A DNA stretch of 64,000 bases. Source: Acinetobacter sp. ANC 4910. Its GTDB lineage: Bacteria > Pseudomonadota > Gammaproteobacteria > Pseudomonadales > Moraxellaceae. Positions 9,446-19,321 of this stretch are shown piece by piece (position 1 is the first letter of the stretch; each line of letters opens with the position of its first letter). The notes beneath the pieces were generated by a model. It made no database searches and had not been told where the DNA came from. It saw only the letters and a list, made by a program, of their open reading frames with translations. The translations under genes and the position numbers were made by a program. The stretch spans positions 186,001-250,000 of the forward strand of contig NZ_SJNT01000004.1 of the NCBI RefSeq assembly GCF_004331035.1. Direction: 5' to 3'.

Positions 9446-9450
9446 TAAGC

Positions 9451-9870
9451 TTAAAGCTGAACCTGTGCCAGAAATTTTTGAATGGCATATTGAGCAATTT
9501 CTGCATCCTGAAATGATTTAACACCAGAAATTCCTATTGCCCCAATGAGTTCCCCTTGATATAAAATAGGTTCACCCCCCTCAAGCATTCCAGAAAGACT
9601 TTCGACTGTCAGGAATCCATCTTGTCCATTACGAATTAAATCTTCAAACAATTTAGTAGGACGTTTGCTGATGGCCGAACATTGTGCTTTTTCATGACAC
9701 AATCTCGCAGTCATTGGAGATGCACCATCCATACGCTTCATACTCAACAAACAGCCTGTTTCATCAACGACCGCGATACTCACCGCAAAGCCATGTTGTA
9801 AAGCATACGCATAGGCTGCATTTAAGATCAATTCAGCATCAGCCAACTCTAAACAATATTTGGTTTTCAT
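9451..9870 (-). CDS. GlcG/HbpS-family protein (DUF336)
   Basis: This single-domain protein of about 139 residues belongs to the GlcG/HbpS-like family (Pfam Haem_degrading). Typical features are an N-terminal A-x-A-Y-A-x-x-x-G, then VSIAVVDETGCLLSMKRMDGA, then GGEPI and IGAIGISG. Members bind haem or cobalamin, or sit in glycolate and diol utilisation operons, and the function is unsettled. The ATG at 9870 follows AAGGA by six bases; an in-frame TTG at 9873 is less likely. It lies downstream of hemL but behind a terminator, so co-transcription with haem synthesis is not shown. Confidence 0.82.
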   Translation of the reverse strand: MKTKYCLELADAELILNAAYAYALQHGFAVSIAVVDETGCLLSMKRMDGASPMTARLCHEKAQCSAISKRPTKLFEDLIRNGQDGFLTVESLSGMLEGGEPILYQGELIGAIGISGVKSFQDAEIAQYAIQKFLAQVQL

Positions 9871-9885
9871 CAATTTTCCTTACAT

Positions 9886-9917
9886 AAAAAAGCCTGCAAC
9901 ATGGTCACAGGCTTTTT
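9886..9917 (-). terminator. Terminator after hemL
   Basis: An AGCCTG...CAGGCT hairpin with an 11-base loop is flanked by poly-A and poly-T. It lies between hemL and the GlcG-like gene and can stop hemL transcription. Confidence 0.75.
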
Positions 9918-9934
9918 TGAACAATCACTGCGTC

Positions 9935-11236
9935 TTATGCTTTCATTTCAGCAAAGGTTTCTTTTGCAGCTTGAATGGTAAATGCAATATCTTCATCACT
10001 ATGTGCACTTGAAATGAAGCCTGCTTCAAATGCCGATGGCGCCAAGTTCACGCCACGGTCTAACATCCCATGGAAGAATTTACGGAATGCAGCTACATCA
10101 CATTTCAGCATTGAATCGAAACTGGTGATGTCTTCTTGATCGGTAAAGTAAAGACCAAACATGGCACCCGCTTGTTGAGTTTTAAAAGCAATGCCAGCAG
10201 CATCCGCTTCTTGCTGTAATCCTGCCAAGAGCTTTTCTAATTGGGCTATTAAGTTTTCATAAAAACCTGGTTGGCGTAGATGTTTGAACATTTCAATGCC
10301 TGCACGCATCGCCAATGGGTTACCCGACAATGTTCCCGCTTGGTACACTTTACCTAAAGGTGCAATGCATTGCATGACTTCACGTTTACCACCAAAAGCA
10401 CCGACTGGTAAACCTGCACCAATAATTTTACCTAAAGTGGTTAAATCTGGAGTTACGCCATAATGCGCCTGTGCACCACCTAAACCAACACGGAAACCCG
10501 TCATGACTTCATCAATGATGAACACAGAACCATGTTCATCACAGACTTCACGAATAGCTTGTAAGAAACCTTCAATAGGTTTTACCAAGTTCATGTTGCC
10601 CGCTACAGGTTCTACAATTACACCCGCAATTTCAGAACCAAATTTAGCAAAACACTCTTTTAAGGTTGCAATGTCGTTATACGGTAGGGTTAAGGTATGT
10701 TTGGCAAAATCGGCAGGCACACCCGCAGAAGTCGCTTCCCCCTCACCTGTGGTTAATAAACCTGAACCCGCTTTTACCAACAATGAGTCAGAATGACCGT
10801 GGTAACAGCCTTCAAATTTTACAATTTTGTCACGACCGGTATAGCCGCGTGCCAAACGAATCGCCGTCATGGTTGCTTCAGTACCTGAATTGGTCATACG
10901 CACCATTTCAATCGATGGCATAATTTCACAAATCACATCGGCCAAAGTGGTTTCATGTACTGTTGGTGCACCAAAACTTAAACCATCTACCGCAGCCTCT
11001 TGAACTGCTTTAATAATAGCGGGATGGGCATGTCCAAGAATCATTGGCCCCCAAGAGCCAACATAATCCACATAGCGTTTACCATCCACATCAAACAAAT
11101 AAGCCCCTTGCGCTTTTTCAATAAAGATGGGTGTACCACCCACGCTATTAAATGCACGTACAGGCGAATTCACCCCACCTGGAATATGTTTGCTGGCTTG
11201 TTTAAATAGTTGTTCTTGCTTTGGAGATAAACTCAT
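9935..11236 (-). CDS. hemL: Glutamate-1-semialdehyde 2,1-aminomutase
   Basis: This PLP enzyme converts glutamate-1-semialdehyde to 5-aminolevulinate in the C5 tetrapyrrole pathway. The 433-residue protein (426 in E. coli) contains [11 protein letters not shown] near the N-terminus, [22 protein letters not shown], the cofactor segment [11 protein letters not shown] and the lysine region [18 protein letters not shown]. The start at 11236 ([11 protein letters not shown]) is an ATG; the TTG at 11248 is in frame but unlikely. It lies 41 bases downstream of thiE on the same strand, suggesting a two-gene operon. Confidence 0.97.
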   Translation of the reverse strand: MSLSPKQEQLFKQASKHIPGGVNSPVRAFNSVGGTPIFIEKAQGAYLFDVDGKRYVDYVGSWGPMILGHAHPAIIKAVQEAAVDGLSFGAPTVHETTLADVICEIMPSIEMVRMTNSGTEATMTAIRLARGYTGRDKIVKFEGCYHGHSDSLLVKAGSGLLTTGEGEATSAGVPADFAKHTLTLPYNDIATLKECFAKFGSEIAGVIVEPVAGNMNLVKPIEGFLQAIREVCDEHGSVFIIDEVMTGFRVGLGGAQAHYGVTPDLTTLGKIIGAGLPVGAFGGKREVMQCIAPLGKVYQAGTLSGNPLAMRAGIEMFKHLRQPGFYENLIAQLEKLLAGLQQEADAAGIAFKTQQAGAMFGLYFTDQEDITSFDSMLKCDVAAFRKFFHGMLDRGVNLAPSAFEAGFISSAHSDEDIAFTIQAAKETFAEMKA

Positions 11237-11277
11237 GAATTTACTCAACCTAAATAGAAAATAATCGACTTACAACA

Positions 11278-11898
11278 TTATGCTGTTTTAGCAAATAACT
11301 GTGCCCATGCATGCACACGGGATGGGATGTCAGCTACGTTCAGCGCTAATATATCACTAATTACCGCGCAAAGGTCCGCACCTTTGGTGATCACAAGCCC
11401 TGAATTTTCAACGCTTAAACCACCAATTGCACAAATAGGCACTGCAAATTTCTGCCTCGCCTGAGCAATCACTTCAATACCCACATTCCCTGCTTCTGGC
11501 TTGGTTGCGGTTGCATAGACGGCACCAAATGCCACATAAGTCGCACCTTCCAAAATCGCCTTTTCTGCTAAGGCTAAAGAATTTAAACAGGTGCGCCCAA
11601 TAATTACCCCTTGTGGCAAACGGGCAACTGCATCAGCAATTTCACCATCATCCTGCCCTAAATGCACACCCAATCCGTATTGTTGTGCAAGAGCCAAATC
11701 ATCATTAATCACAAAAGGTACAGCATACTGCTCGCATACTGCTTTAATTTGCTCAACTTCTACTGGCTGATCCGCCTGACTTATTTTTTTACGGCGATAT
11801 TGAAGAATAGCAATCTGTCCAGTTGCCAAAGCTGCGTGTAATTTTTCTAGCAATATATTTAACGGATCATCATTGGTAATGAGGTATAAACCACGCAT
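11278..11898 (-). CDS. thiE: Thiamine-phosphate synthase
   Basis: ThiE joins HMP pyrophosphate and thiazole phosphate to form thiamine phosphate. The roughly 206-residue TIM-barrel protein shows QYRRK near the N-terminus, PFVINDDLALA, GVHLGQDDG, IIGRTC, VAFGAVYATATKP and ICAIGGL, all family landmarks. The ATG at 11898 follows a GGAAAGG; the in-frame GTG at 11913 would overlap that site. No other thi gene and no TPP riboswitch is visible upstream. The neighbour downstream is hemL. Confidence 0.93.
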   Translation of the reverse strand: MRGLYLITNDDPLNILLEKLHAALATGQIAILQYRRKKISQADQPVEVEQIKAVCEQYAVPFVINDDLALAQQYGLGVHLGQDDGEIADAVARLPQGVIIGRTCLNSLALAEKAILEGATYVAFGAVYATATKPEAGNVGIEVIAQARQKFAVPICAIGGLSVENSGLVITKGADLCAVISDILALNVADIPSRVHAWAQLFAKTA

Positions 11899-11957
11899 AA
11901 AACGCCTTTCCACAACAGTTTAGAGAATCAATCTAAAGATAAATTCTAAGATTTCAT

Positions 11958-11989
11958 AAAAAAGCCATCATAGCATTATGATGGCTTTT
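11958..11989. terminator. Hairpin terminator between rnk and thiE
   Basis: AAAAAAGCCATCAT-AGCATT-ATGATGGCTTTT forms a nine-bp stem. It would terminate rnk transcription on the minus strand, where the A-run becomes a seven-base T-run. Confidence 0.82.
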
Positions 11990-12033
11990 CGACAGATCAG
12001 ATTTGACCTAATTGCATGCGTTAAGCGTCAAAC

Positions 12034-12438
12034 TTATAAATAATCGCCTTCACGTTCAGGTTGATACAACACGCGTTCGATTCTAACTTTCATTAAATGT
12101 CCATCAGGTTGTGGCCATTCAATTTCCTGCCCCTCAGCGAGTCCCAGAATTGCTGCACCTACAGGAGCAAGCACATTCACCTGTCCTTTATCTCCACGAA
12201 AATCATGCGGATAAACCAAGGTAATTTCGGTAGCCGTCGTGTCTGGCGCAATGGTCACCAAAACACGTGCATTCATGGTCACGACATTGGCAGGAACATC
12301 TTGCGGAGCAACAACATTTGCACGCGCCAACTCCTCTTCTAAATGTTCCATAGTCGGCGTTAATTTTGATTGGTGTTCTAACATGGTTTCTAAACGATTC
12401 AGGTCTTGTTCAGAAACAATAATGGTAGGTTTGTCCAT
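12034..12438 (-). CDS. rnk: Rnk, GreA/GreB-family regulator of nucleoside diphosphate kinase
   Basis: The 134-residue protein has an N-terminal helical hairpin shorter than in GreA and a C-terminal FKBP-like domain. Conserved stretches are PTIIVSEQDLNRLE, VVTMNARV, TLVYP, VLAPVGAAILGL and YQPEREGDYL. Rnk binds RNA polymerase in the secondary channel in competition with Gre factors and was named for its effect on nucleoside diphosphate kinase levels. The ATG follows an AAGGA. It is monocistronic. Confidence 0.92.
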   Translation of the reverse strand: MDKPTIIVSEQDLNRLETMLEHQSKLTPTMEHLEEELARANVVAPQDVPANVVTMNARVLVTIAPDTTATEITLVYPHDFRGDKGQVNVLAPVGAAILGLAEGQEIEWPQPDGHLMKVRIERVLYQPEREGDYL

Positions 12439-12560
12439 AAAACCGTCCTTCTTTAAAAAATCATGTTGAAGTAATGATTTGTTTGTTCTTTATTTTCACG
12501 TACTGATTTATTTATAACAGAAAATGAAGAATGGTGATGATAAGCATTTTGTATAGATAT

Positions 12561-12588
12561 AAAAAAAGCCCCCCTTGAGGGAGGCTTC
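12561..12588 (-). terminator. Terminator after glyA
   Basis: On the minus strand GCCTCCC-TCAA-GGGGGGC is followed by seven T, directly after the glyA stop. Confidence 0.88.
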
Positions 12589-12604
12589 TCAAGCATATTG
12601 CTAA

Positions 12605-13858
12605 TTATTTTGCATATACTGGGAACTTAGCACATACAGTTTCAACTTTCGCTTTAACTGTTGCAATAACAGTTTCGCTACCTTTTGAATCTAGAATGTC
12701 AGCAATCCAACCCGCCAATTCGCGAACTTCTGCTTCACCAAAACCACGAGTCGTTACTGCTGGTGTACCAATACGGATACCCGAAGTAACAAACGGAGAA
12801 CGTGGGTCATTTGGTACTGAGTTTTTGTTCACAGTAATGTGAGCAGCACCCAACCAAGCATCTGCATCTTTACCAGTAATGTCTTGTTTAATTAAAGATA
12901 ACAAGAACAAGTGGTTTTCTGTACCACCAGAAACAACATCATAACCACGAGCAATTAATACTTCAGCCATCGCTTGAGCATTTTTAACTACTTGTTGTTG
13001 ATATTCTTTGTATTCAGGTGCCATCGCTTCTTTAAAGCAAATTGCTTTAGCCGCAATCGCGTGAACTAATGGACCACCTTGGTTTCCTGGGAATACTGCT
13101 GATTGAAGTTTTTTCTCAATTTCTTCATTCGCTTTTGCTAGGATTAAACCAGAACGTGGACCACGTAAAGTTTTATGCGTAGTTGTCGTTGTTACGTCAG
13201 CAATTTGTACTGGGCTTGGGTAAACACCCGCAGCAACTAAACCAGCAACGTGTGCCATGTCTACAAATAGGTAAGCACCCACTTGATCCGCGATATCACG
13301 GAAACGCTGCCAATCGACGATTTGGCTATAAGCAGAGAAACCAGCAACAATCATACGTGGCTTGTGTTCAACAGCTAAACGCTCAACTTCTTCATAATCG
13401 ATCTCGCCAGTTTCTGGGTTTAGACCGTACTGAATTGCATTATATGTTTTACCAGAGAAGCTAACTTTAGCACCGTGAGTCAAGTGACCACCGTGAGCCA
13501 AGCTCATACCTAAAACAGTATCGCCTGGGTTAAGAAGCGCTAAGTAAACAGCAGAGTTTGCTTGTGAACCTGCGTGTGGTTGCACGTTTGCGTAATCTGC
13601 ACCAAAAAGCTCTTTAGCACGGTCAATTGCTAATTGTTCAATTACGTCTACATATTCACAACCGCCATAGTAGCGTTTGCCTGGGTAGCCTTCTGCATAT
13701 TTGTTAGTGAGTTTTGATCCTTGAGCTTCCATTACTGCTGGTGAGCAATAGTTTTCTGATGCGATTAACTCAATGTGAGCTTCCTGACGAGCGTCTTCGT
13801 TAGAAATTGCTTGAGCTAATTCTGGATCAAATTCAGCAATAGAGATATTGGCAAACAT
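12605..13858 (-). CDS. glyA: Serine hydroxymethyltransferase
   Basis: GlyA interconverts serine and glycine with tetrahydrofolate and supplies one-carbon units. The 417-residue protein matches the bacterial family in length. It carries ELIASENY near the N-terminus, [18 protein letters not shown], and the PLP-lysine motif [12 protein letters not shown]. The C-terminal [15 protein letters not shown] is also present. It is a single gene with its own terminator; the upstream 155 bases contain the promoter and the terminator of the convergent-spaced hydrolase gene. Confidence 0.98.
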   Translation of the reverse strand: MFANISIAEFDPELAQAISNEDARQEAHIELIASENYCSPAVMEAQGSKLTNKYAEGYPGKRYYGGCEYVDVIEQLAIDRAKELFGADYANVQPHAGSQANSAVYLALLNPGDTVLGMSLAHGGHLTHGAKVSFSGKTYNAIQYGLNPETGEIDYEEVERLAVEHKPRMIVAGFSAYSQIVDWQRFRDIADQVGAYLFVDMAHVAGLVAAGVYPSPVQIADVTTTTTHKTLRGPRSGLILAKANEEIEKKLQSAVFPGNQGGPLVHAIAAKAICFKEAMAPEYKEYQQQVVKNAQAMAEVLIARGYDVVSGGTENHLFLLSLIKQDITGKDADAWLGAAHITVNKNSVPNDPRSPFVTSGIRIGTPAVTTRGFGEAEVRELAGWIADILDSKGSETVIATVKAKVETVCAKFPVYAK

Positions 13859-13962
13859 TAGCGAGGTCCTATGTATTTAGGGCTTTTAAGCCGTGCTAAG
13901 ATTGGCGCGTATTGTAGCACGAAGTTTGCAAATATTGAGAACGATGTTTGCTCTGTTTTACA

Positions 13963-14001
13963 TAAAAAAGCTCATGTTGATAAAAAACATAAGCTTCTTT
14001 T
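13963..14001 (-). terminator. Terminator after the lipoprotein hydrolase
   Basis: On the minus strand AAGCTTATGTT pairs with AACATGAGCTT (one mismatch) and is followed by TTTTTT. It lies just after the stop at 14014. Confidence 0.75.
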
Positions 14002-14013
14002 GTTCAACTCAAC

Positions 14014-15240
14014 TTATTGAATTGGCATTAATGTTTGTACATCTATCAAAATATTCGGAATATTTAGCACATAAGCCGTACCATGATCCCAAGTCGTATT
14101 GGTTTTATAAGTAATTGGAGAGTTTTTAGCGGCATCTCCACTTAATAAACTATCCGTCGCCAGTTTTGGAACTGTAGTATCGGCAGCACCTTGATAAATA
14201 ATAATAGGCGTACTTATTTTAACCTGAAGGGGCTGTGAATCTATATCTAAGAACTTTTTCACTGGAGATAAGGTCATAAAACCACTTTGAGTTCTTGGGT
14301 AGTTGGTAATATCATCTGCGTTCGCTTCTGCATAAGTGTTCATACCTAAACCAAACTCTTGCTCCAAAGAGGGATAACAATCCGTTTCAGCATTGTCAGC
14401 AATTTTATCGGTTGGGGACTTAAACACTTGGCTGTATTGCAAGCTTGGATTTGGATTACGTAAGCCTGCGGTAATTAAAGCTGTAAAGGTATCTAAGGAA
14501 GCCAGAGTATCAATTTTTTTCTTTAAATCGGTTTGTTGCGCTGCAAGACTCTCGCCAGCCAGCAAAGTCAATTCAAGATTGGAAGCAGGTGCAACCGCTA
14601 CGGTTCCCTTATAATCCAGTTGTGCTCTGGACTGATATTGCGCCGCACTCAAAGCGGCATGTCCACCTTGTGAATGCCCGACAGTCATCCAACGATTCGA
14701 CACTTTATTACCCAAATAATTTCGTGCAGCGACAACTGCATCAGTAATTGAAAATGCCTCACTTTTTACATTTAAGAAAGGATGTAATTCATTATTTGCA
14801 GGCTCACCCAAACCTTCGTAATCTGGAGCAACCACTACATAGCCTGCCGCTAATAAACCATCAATCATCGCTTTAATATAGCTATTTAATTGACTACGAC
14901 TAGGTGCACAAATATCCGCAACGCCAGTAGTACCATGTGCCCAAACTACAATTGGCCAACCTTTGGCAGGCGGTGCTGTTTTTGGTGTAAAGACCAAAGC
15001 CGTAGCTTGCACTTCTTCATTATTAATGCCGAGCATTTTATAAGTCATGACCACACTTTCACCCGCTGTCGCAGACATGTCAGTTAGGTTATAAAGTGTT
15101 GGTGTAGAAACAACAGGATTTGCAATGTTGTTTTTGGGAATATTATCCCCCGAATTATAAGAATCATGATCATCATCATGACACGCACTTAATAACATAG
15201 CCGTACTGGTCAAAACGGCGATCAGCATTCTTCTCTGCAT
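14014..15240 (-). CDS. Exported alpha/beta-hydrolase lipoprotein (secretory-lipase-like)
   Basis: The 408-residue protein begins with a lipoprotein signal peptide ending in LLSAC (Cys20), so it should be anchored to the membrane. The hydrolase fold shows VVWAHGTTG (oxyanion region, about 98-106), the nucleophile Ser190 in GHSQGG, a likely catalytic Asp354 in YQGAADTTVP and His386 in WDHGTAY. This resembles the secretory lipase (LIP) family, which acts on lipid esters; the natural substrate is unknown. The His/Asp-rich stretch after the lipid cysteine is probably a flexible linker. The gene is divergent from the exonuclease gene. Confidence 0.85.
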   Translation of the reverse strand: MQRRMLIAVLTSTAMLLSACHDDDHDSYNSGDNIPKNNIANPVVSTPTLYNLTDMSATAGESVVMTYKMLGINNEEVQATALVFTPKTAPPAKGWPIVVWAHGTTGVADICAPSRSQLNSYIKAMIDGLLAAGYVVVAPDYEGLGEPANNELHPFLNVKSEAFSITDAVVAARNYLGNKVSNRWMTVGHSQGGHAALSAAQYQSRAQLDYKGTVAVAPASNLELTLLAGESLAAQQTDLKKKIDTLASLDTFTALITAGLRNPNPSLQYSQVFKSPTDKIADNAETDCYPSLEQEFGLGMNTYAEANADDITNYPRTQSGFMTLSPVKKFLDIDSQPLQVKISTPIIIYQGAADTTVPKLATDSLLSGDAAKNSPITYKTNTTWDHGTAYVLNIPNILIDVQTLMPIQ

Positions 15241-15470
15241 CGTTTATATCCTTATTCAGTTTTTATTGTTTTTTGCTTTATTCTCAGCAACGTTTTATTT
15301 TTACTCTTTTTTATCATCATGTTCAATTTTATTTCAATTTGGACAACATAAATCTTAAACATCTTTCAGCATTTACCTTCCGCAATCAAAGCCCATCGAC
15401 ACATTAAATTTGTTTCATAAGTCCCGAAAATGTTAAATTGAGGCATTCTGCTGCACTTTAGGATTTTTAT

Positions 15471-16169
15471 ATGCATGCCATTATTTTGGATACAGAAACT
15501 CATACCTTAAATGGTCAACCCATCGAAATTGCATATGCACCTATTGAAGTCGAAAATGGCAAACTGACTCTAGATAAGTCCAAATTATTTGACCAACTCT
15601 ATAGCGTAGATGAGCCGATCTCTTTTGCAGCTATGGCAGTACATCATATTTTAGAATCTGACCTGATAGATCGACCTCACTACAGTAGTTTTATCCTCCC
15701 AACCGATACACAATATATTATTGGCCATAATGTCGATTATGATATTCGCGCCATTGAAAAATGTGGTGTCGATACCAGTTCAATAAAAGCAATCTGCACA
15801 TTAGCACTGGCACGTCGCGTTTGGCCCGATGCTGAAGCGCATAATATCTCAGCATTAATCTATATGATCAGCAAAGGCAGTGAAAAAGCCCGAGAAATGA
15901 TTAAAAAAGCACATCGTGCAGATATGGACATTATTCTGACTGCCAACATTTTAATGCACATTGTTCATCAACTAAATATTAACAGTATTGAAGAACTTTA
16001 TGCTGCTTCTGAAGATGCGAGAATTCCACGAAGCATTAACTTCGGCAAACATCGCGGCACCAATATTACAGACCTGCCTGCTGACTATATCCAATGGTTA
16101 CTTCGCCAAGATGAGCTTGATCCCTACCTACGTAAGGCACTAGAAAATGCGAATTTAGTCACATTATAA
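15471..16169 (+). CDS. DEDDh 3'-5' exonuclease, ExoX-like with C-terminal DUF3820 motif
   Basis: The 232-residue protein has an RNase T/DnaQ-type exonuclease domain: Exo I DTETHT (residues 7-12), Exo II around GHNVDYDIRAIEKCG, and Exo III HRADMDI, which is the DEDDh subclass. After the domain comes INFGKHRGTNITDLPADYIQWLLRQ, the DUF3820 pattern found at the end of many ExoX-like proteins. ExoX degrades single- and double-stranded DNA from 3' ends and takes part in repair. The start is the ATG after AGGATTTTTAT. Confidence 0.86.
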   Translation: MHAIILDTETHTLNGQPIEIAYAPIEVENGKLTLDKSKLFDQLYSVDEPISFAAMAVHHILESDLIDRPHYSSFILPTDTQYIIGHNVDYDIRAIEKCGVDTSSIKAICTLALARRVWPDAEAHNISALIYMISKGSEKAREMIKKAHRADMDIILTANILMHIVHQLNINSIEELYAASEDARIPRSINFGKHRGTNITDLPADYIQWLLRQDELDPYLRKALENANLVTL

Positions 16170-16256
16170 ATCTATGATTTGTAATTAAATTTTAACAATA
16201 GTGTAATTTTCACGCAGTATAGTCTGCTTAATTTATCTCATGGAATAAATTAAGAC

Positions 16257-16922
16257 ATGATTCACTATTCTAAAACACAATTAGGACATGACGCACTAAA
16301 ACAACGTAGCTTGCCATTAAATGCAAGACAGCGTCGCTTGCTGGTTCTTATCGGAACTGAAGATTTTGAGTCCATGAACGAAATCTTCAAACAGCGCCTT
16401 GCCCCACCAGAACTGATTGAACAGTTAAGCGAAATGGGGCTAATTATGGCGTCAAGTATTCGGTCTTTGGCTGAGACTGAAACAACTGATCAAATTCAAA
16501 CAACATCGCTTCAAACACTGCATACAGCACAGCAAAATGCTTTTACCCACGGTCTAACGCAAGAACCTCAACAGCCCATTCAATCAGTTATTACTGAACC
16601 TAGACCACAAGCTGTACGACTCAGTGAAGAACAAATCGTTCAACCTAACTCACCTATAGAAGTTGAACCTAAATTTGAAGATTTAGTCGCGTTGGATTTT
16701 GACGATGTTAAATATTTAATGGCGCAACTGCTGCAAAAATACTGCGGGCTCATGGCAAAACAACTGATTCTACGCATTCAAGGATCAGAGGATATTCGTG
16801 CGCTCAAATTATGCCAGATGCAATGGATTACTCAGCTACAGGAAACTCGCATTCCGCCCAAAGAACTGAATCGAATTTTGCATCAAATTAATTTTTCACT
16901 GCAACGGCTTAATCCAGCGTGA
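16257..16922 (+). CDS. Hypothetical protein, 221 aa, predicted winged-helix-like N-terminus
   Basis: I do not recognise a named family. The N-terminal 70 residues (GHDALKQRSLPLNARQRRLLVLIG, then helices ending in LSEMGLIMAS) resemble a small winged-helix module seen in uncharacterised proteobacterial proteins. A Gln/Thr-rich linker of about 75 residues follows. The C-terminal part is a helical region with ALDFDDVKYLMAQLLQKYCGLMAKQL. No signal peptide or membrane segment is seen. It lies 87 bases after the exonuclease gene and could be co-transcribed. Confidence 0.7.
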   Translation: MIHYSKTQLGHDALKQRSLPLNARQRRLLVLIGTEDFESMNEIFKQRLAPPELIEQLSEMGLIMASSIRSLAETETTDQIQTTSLQTLHTAQQNAFTHGLTQEPQQPIQSVITEPRPQAVRLSEEQIVQPNSPIEVEPKFEDLVALDFDDVKYLMAQLLQKYCGLMAKQLILRIQGSEDIRALKLCQMQWITQLQETRIPPKELNRILHQINFSLQRLNPA

Positions 16923-17135
16923 AATTTTAAGACTTATTTTGTTTTAGGCTATTCTGAATAGTGTTTTACTTATGAATAAATGAATTGAGAAATCATTTGA
17001 TAAATCAATTAACTGACACTAAATAATCAATTGATATGCCGAATGTTAGGATTATTTGCATGGCATTTTTCTACCTAAGTCATATAGTTTTAAATCTAAT
17101 TTCCAATGAAATAGAGCTATTTAGGTTCTGAAATA

Positions 17136-17480
17136 ATGCCGTACATTTTAATTTTTCATCCAGATGATCATCCTGCACATCTTAAAAAAGTCGGCAATTG
17201 GGTCATTAGCTTCCCACCTGATTCACCTCTGGAATGTAGTTCACAATTGATTATTCGCAGTGTAATTCCACCGCAAATGGACAAACAGTGGCAACTGCAA
17301 AGTTTAGAGATTCAGCAAACTGAAGTCATTCAGCATTGGGAAATCGTCTCGATATCTTATTTTGATGGAACACATTTGAAAGAATTGAATTCTGAACAAT
17401 TCAATATTGATACAAATAAAATGATAAATGGTCTGATCTTAGAATTGAAAAAATATGATGTGTACGTCAAGTTGCAATAA
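17136..17480 (+). CDS. Hypothetical protein, 114 aa
   Basis: I do not recognise the family. The protein is soluble, mixed alpha/beta in pattern, with no signal peptide, and contains no obvious catalytic motif. The reading frame is intact, followed at 72 bases by a good terminator, and coding character (codon use like its neighbours) supports a real gene. The ribosome binding site is poor. Confidence 0.55.
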   Translation: MPYILIFHPDDHPAHLKKVGNWVISFPPDSPLECSSQLIIRSVIPPQMDKQWQLQSLEIQQTEVIQHWEIVSISYFDGTHLKELNSEQFNIDTNKMINGLILELKKYDVYVKLQ

Positions 17481-17888
17481 AAATTGAAGATTTATGATTG
17501 TTATAAGTAATGTAATAAATGCTGTTGTTAAATATAGAATCTTATAACAGCAAGAACTCGCATTTCTGCGAGTTCTTTTATGTTGGATGGCTAGTGCTGA
17601 TTTTTTATTTGAACTTAACGTTGCAAATTCAATTAGCTGTCAATGATCCGTCCAACTACTTCGTAGCTCTTTGTGTTGCTAGCTACTGTAGTTTCACTAT
17701 AAGTCTATGCCATAGATTTGGCAAGTCACTGTGACATTAAGCCACAAGGAACATATCAAAAACACATTGAATAATTATTAAGTAAGTGGTCTAATATTTA
17801 ACCTTTATTTATTCACATTTAAACTTTGATCAAGCTCAAGGTAATTCTTTAGATTTTCACTTCATTAACCTTTATTCGCTCAAATCAC
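17481..17888. other. Gene-free stretch with one terminator
   Basis: It contains the terminator at 17552-17580 and otherwise AT-rich DNA between two convergent genes. I see no further gene, repeat or RNA. A 71-codon frame at 17519-17734 runs across the terminator and has no ribosome binding site. Confidence 0.6.
17552..17580 (+). terminator. Terminator after the 114-aa hypothetical gene
   Basis: AAGAACTCGCA-TTTC-TGCGAGTTCTTTTA is a perfect hairpin followed by T residues. Confidence 0.88.
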
Positions 17889-19235
17889 CTAAAATTGATA
17901 TGAATAGTTGATTAATACACGATGCTGATCCCAATCTTTACGAGTCATCCCATTAATTTTTTCTCCGAGTTGCCCATGCTTAAACTTTGAGTCGTAATTC
18001 AAATAAGAATATCGAACATCCATATTCTTCACCCAAGGAATTGCATAACTCAACGTCAGATCTAAGAAATTTTCTTCGCCTTCAATGGTACTACTTATGT
18101 TGCTTTGATGAGCTCCAAAACCATGAATATATTTAGCTTCGGTTTTTAAACCTTTGATCTTATCTTTCCAATCGTATTTAAGCCGTAATGCAATAGCTGT
18201 TTCATCGTTATTGCTAAAATCAGGTCCTATTGCAGAAGCTGTAGGAAATGGATTGGTACCATGGTCCTGAGTTAAAATATTCACTCGATCTGAATAAGTA
18301 GAAAAATTATCTTCTATCCAAAATCCATCAAATTTAGAAACCGCAAATCCTGCCTCTATGTTATGCCTTAACCAATTCAGGTCTAAGAAATATCCTCTCC
18401 CTCGGTTATCAATGTCTTGCCCTTTCACACAATCTAAATCCAATTCAGCACCACACTTAAACAAGGTACCGCCATCACGAGAAAAAAATGCGCCACCACT
18501 CATGCGCCACATATTGTCTGCAACTGGCAATTTGTATTGAAGAATTGCACCATATTTTTCTAAATAGTTTTTGCTCTTTAAATATTCCGCTGAGATATTT
18601 AAATTTTGAATCTGATATGACCCACCAATAAGACCAACATAAGAAATTCTCTCATTATTGTCCGTGACTAATTTTTCAAAAGAATCCATGCTACGTGGCT
18701 TCCATTGATCATAATAAGAGATGTATGTTTTAACTTGATCATTGAGTTTGAGCTTCGCACTCGCTCCAGAGAATGTATCGGGAACAGCACGATTCGTCGT
18801 GCTTTTCAGCAATAATGAATCCTGTAACTGGCGCCCGACTTTCATCTCACCAATATCTAAGACTTTGACTTTAAGATACAGTTGTCCCAAAGTCGCAAAA
18901 TTTTGATCTAATTTTCCATTTGGTTGGACTTCTAATAATTGGGTTGTTGGTTTACCAGCGTCGAACAATTTGGTTACTGCGTACAACGACCCATCCATTC
19001 CCAGCCAGTTTTTCCAATATTTGGAGCTATAATTAAATTCAGCACCTAAAGCACTTTGTTCATAGCTGACTTCAGAAGGGTGAGTATTGTTTAAAGTTGG
19101 ATGAGCCACCCCTGCATCATTCCAATAGCGAGTATTCAATTTTAATTCAAATGTTCCGAAATCAGATGTTTGTTCTGCATAACTCCATGTAGATAACAAA
19201 CACCCCACCACCCCACAAAAAATATATGGATTCAT
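17889..19235 (-). CDS. OprD-family outer-membrane porin
   Basis: The 448-residue protein has a signal peptide of about 20 residues (cleavage likely after SYA), then alternating aromatic/hydrophilic beta strands and the C-terminal aromatic ending SYQF of outer-membrane barrels. Early motifs such as FELKLNTRYWND and the repeated Y-x-Y-D-W strands place it in the OprD substrate-specific porin family, which in Acinetobacter and Pseudomonas admits amino acids or aromatic and organic acids. It is last in a gene row porin-MFS-aldolase on the minus strand, so it probably admits the same compound. Confidence 0.85.
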   Translation of the reverse strand: MNPYIFCGVVGCLLSTWSYAEQTSDFGTFELKLNTRYWNDAGVAHPTLNNTHPSEVSYEQSALGAEFNYSSKYWKNWLGMDGSLYAVTKLFDAGKPTTQLLEVQPNGKLDQNFATLGQLYLKVKVLDIGEMKVGRQLQDSLLLKSTTNRAVPDTFSGASAKLKLNDQVKTYISYYDQWKPRSMDSFEKLVTDNNERISYVGLIGGSYQIQNLNISAEYLKSKNYLEKYGAILQYKLPVADNMWRMSGGAFFSRDGGTLFKCGAELDLDCVKGQDIDNRGRGYFLDLNWLRHNIEAGFAVSKFDGFWIEDNFSTYSDRVNILTQDHGTNPFPTASAIGPDFSNNDETAIALRLKYDWKDKIKGLKTEAKYIHGFGAHQSNISSTIEGEENFLDLTLSYAIPWVKNMDVRYSYLNYDSKFKHGQLGEKINGMTRKDWDQHRVLINYSYQF

Positions 19236-19270
19236 TTAAAAGTCCTTTTTTTTGGCATACATGACCCTTT

Positions 19271-19291
19271 GCCTAACTTTTACAGTTAGGC
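19271..19291. terminator. Hairpin between MFS and porin genes
   Basis: GCCTAAC-TTTTACA-GTTAGGC is a perfect seven-bp stem 30 bases after the MFS stop. It lacks a long T-run on the minus strand, so it may be an attenuator or mRNA-stabilising structure rather than a full terminator. Confidence 0.5.
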
Positions 19292-19321
19292 AAAATTCAC
19301 TATAGAAAATAAGAAAGTGAT

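Noticed and set aside
17519..17734. A 71-codon plus-strand frame in the 17.5-17.9 kb spacer
   Set aside because: It crosses a strong terminator, lacks a ribosome binding site and shows no protein-like composition.
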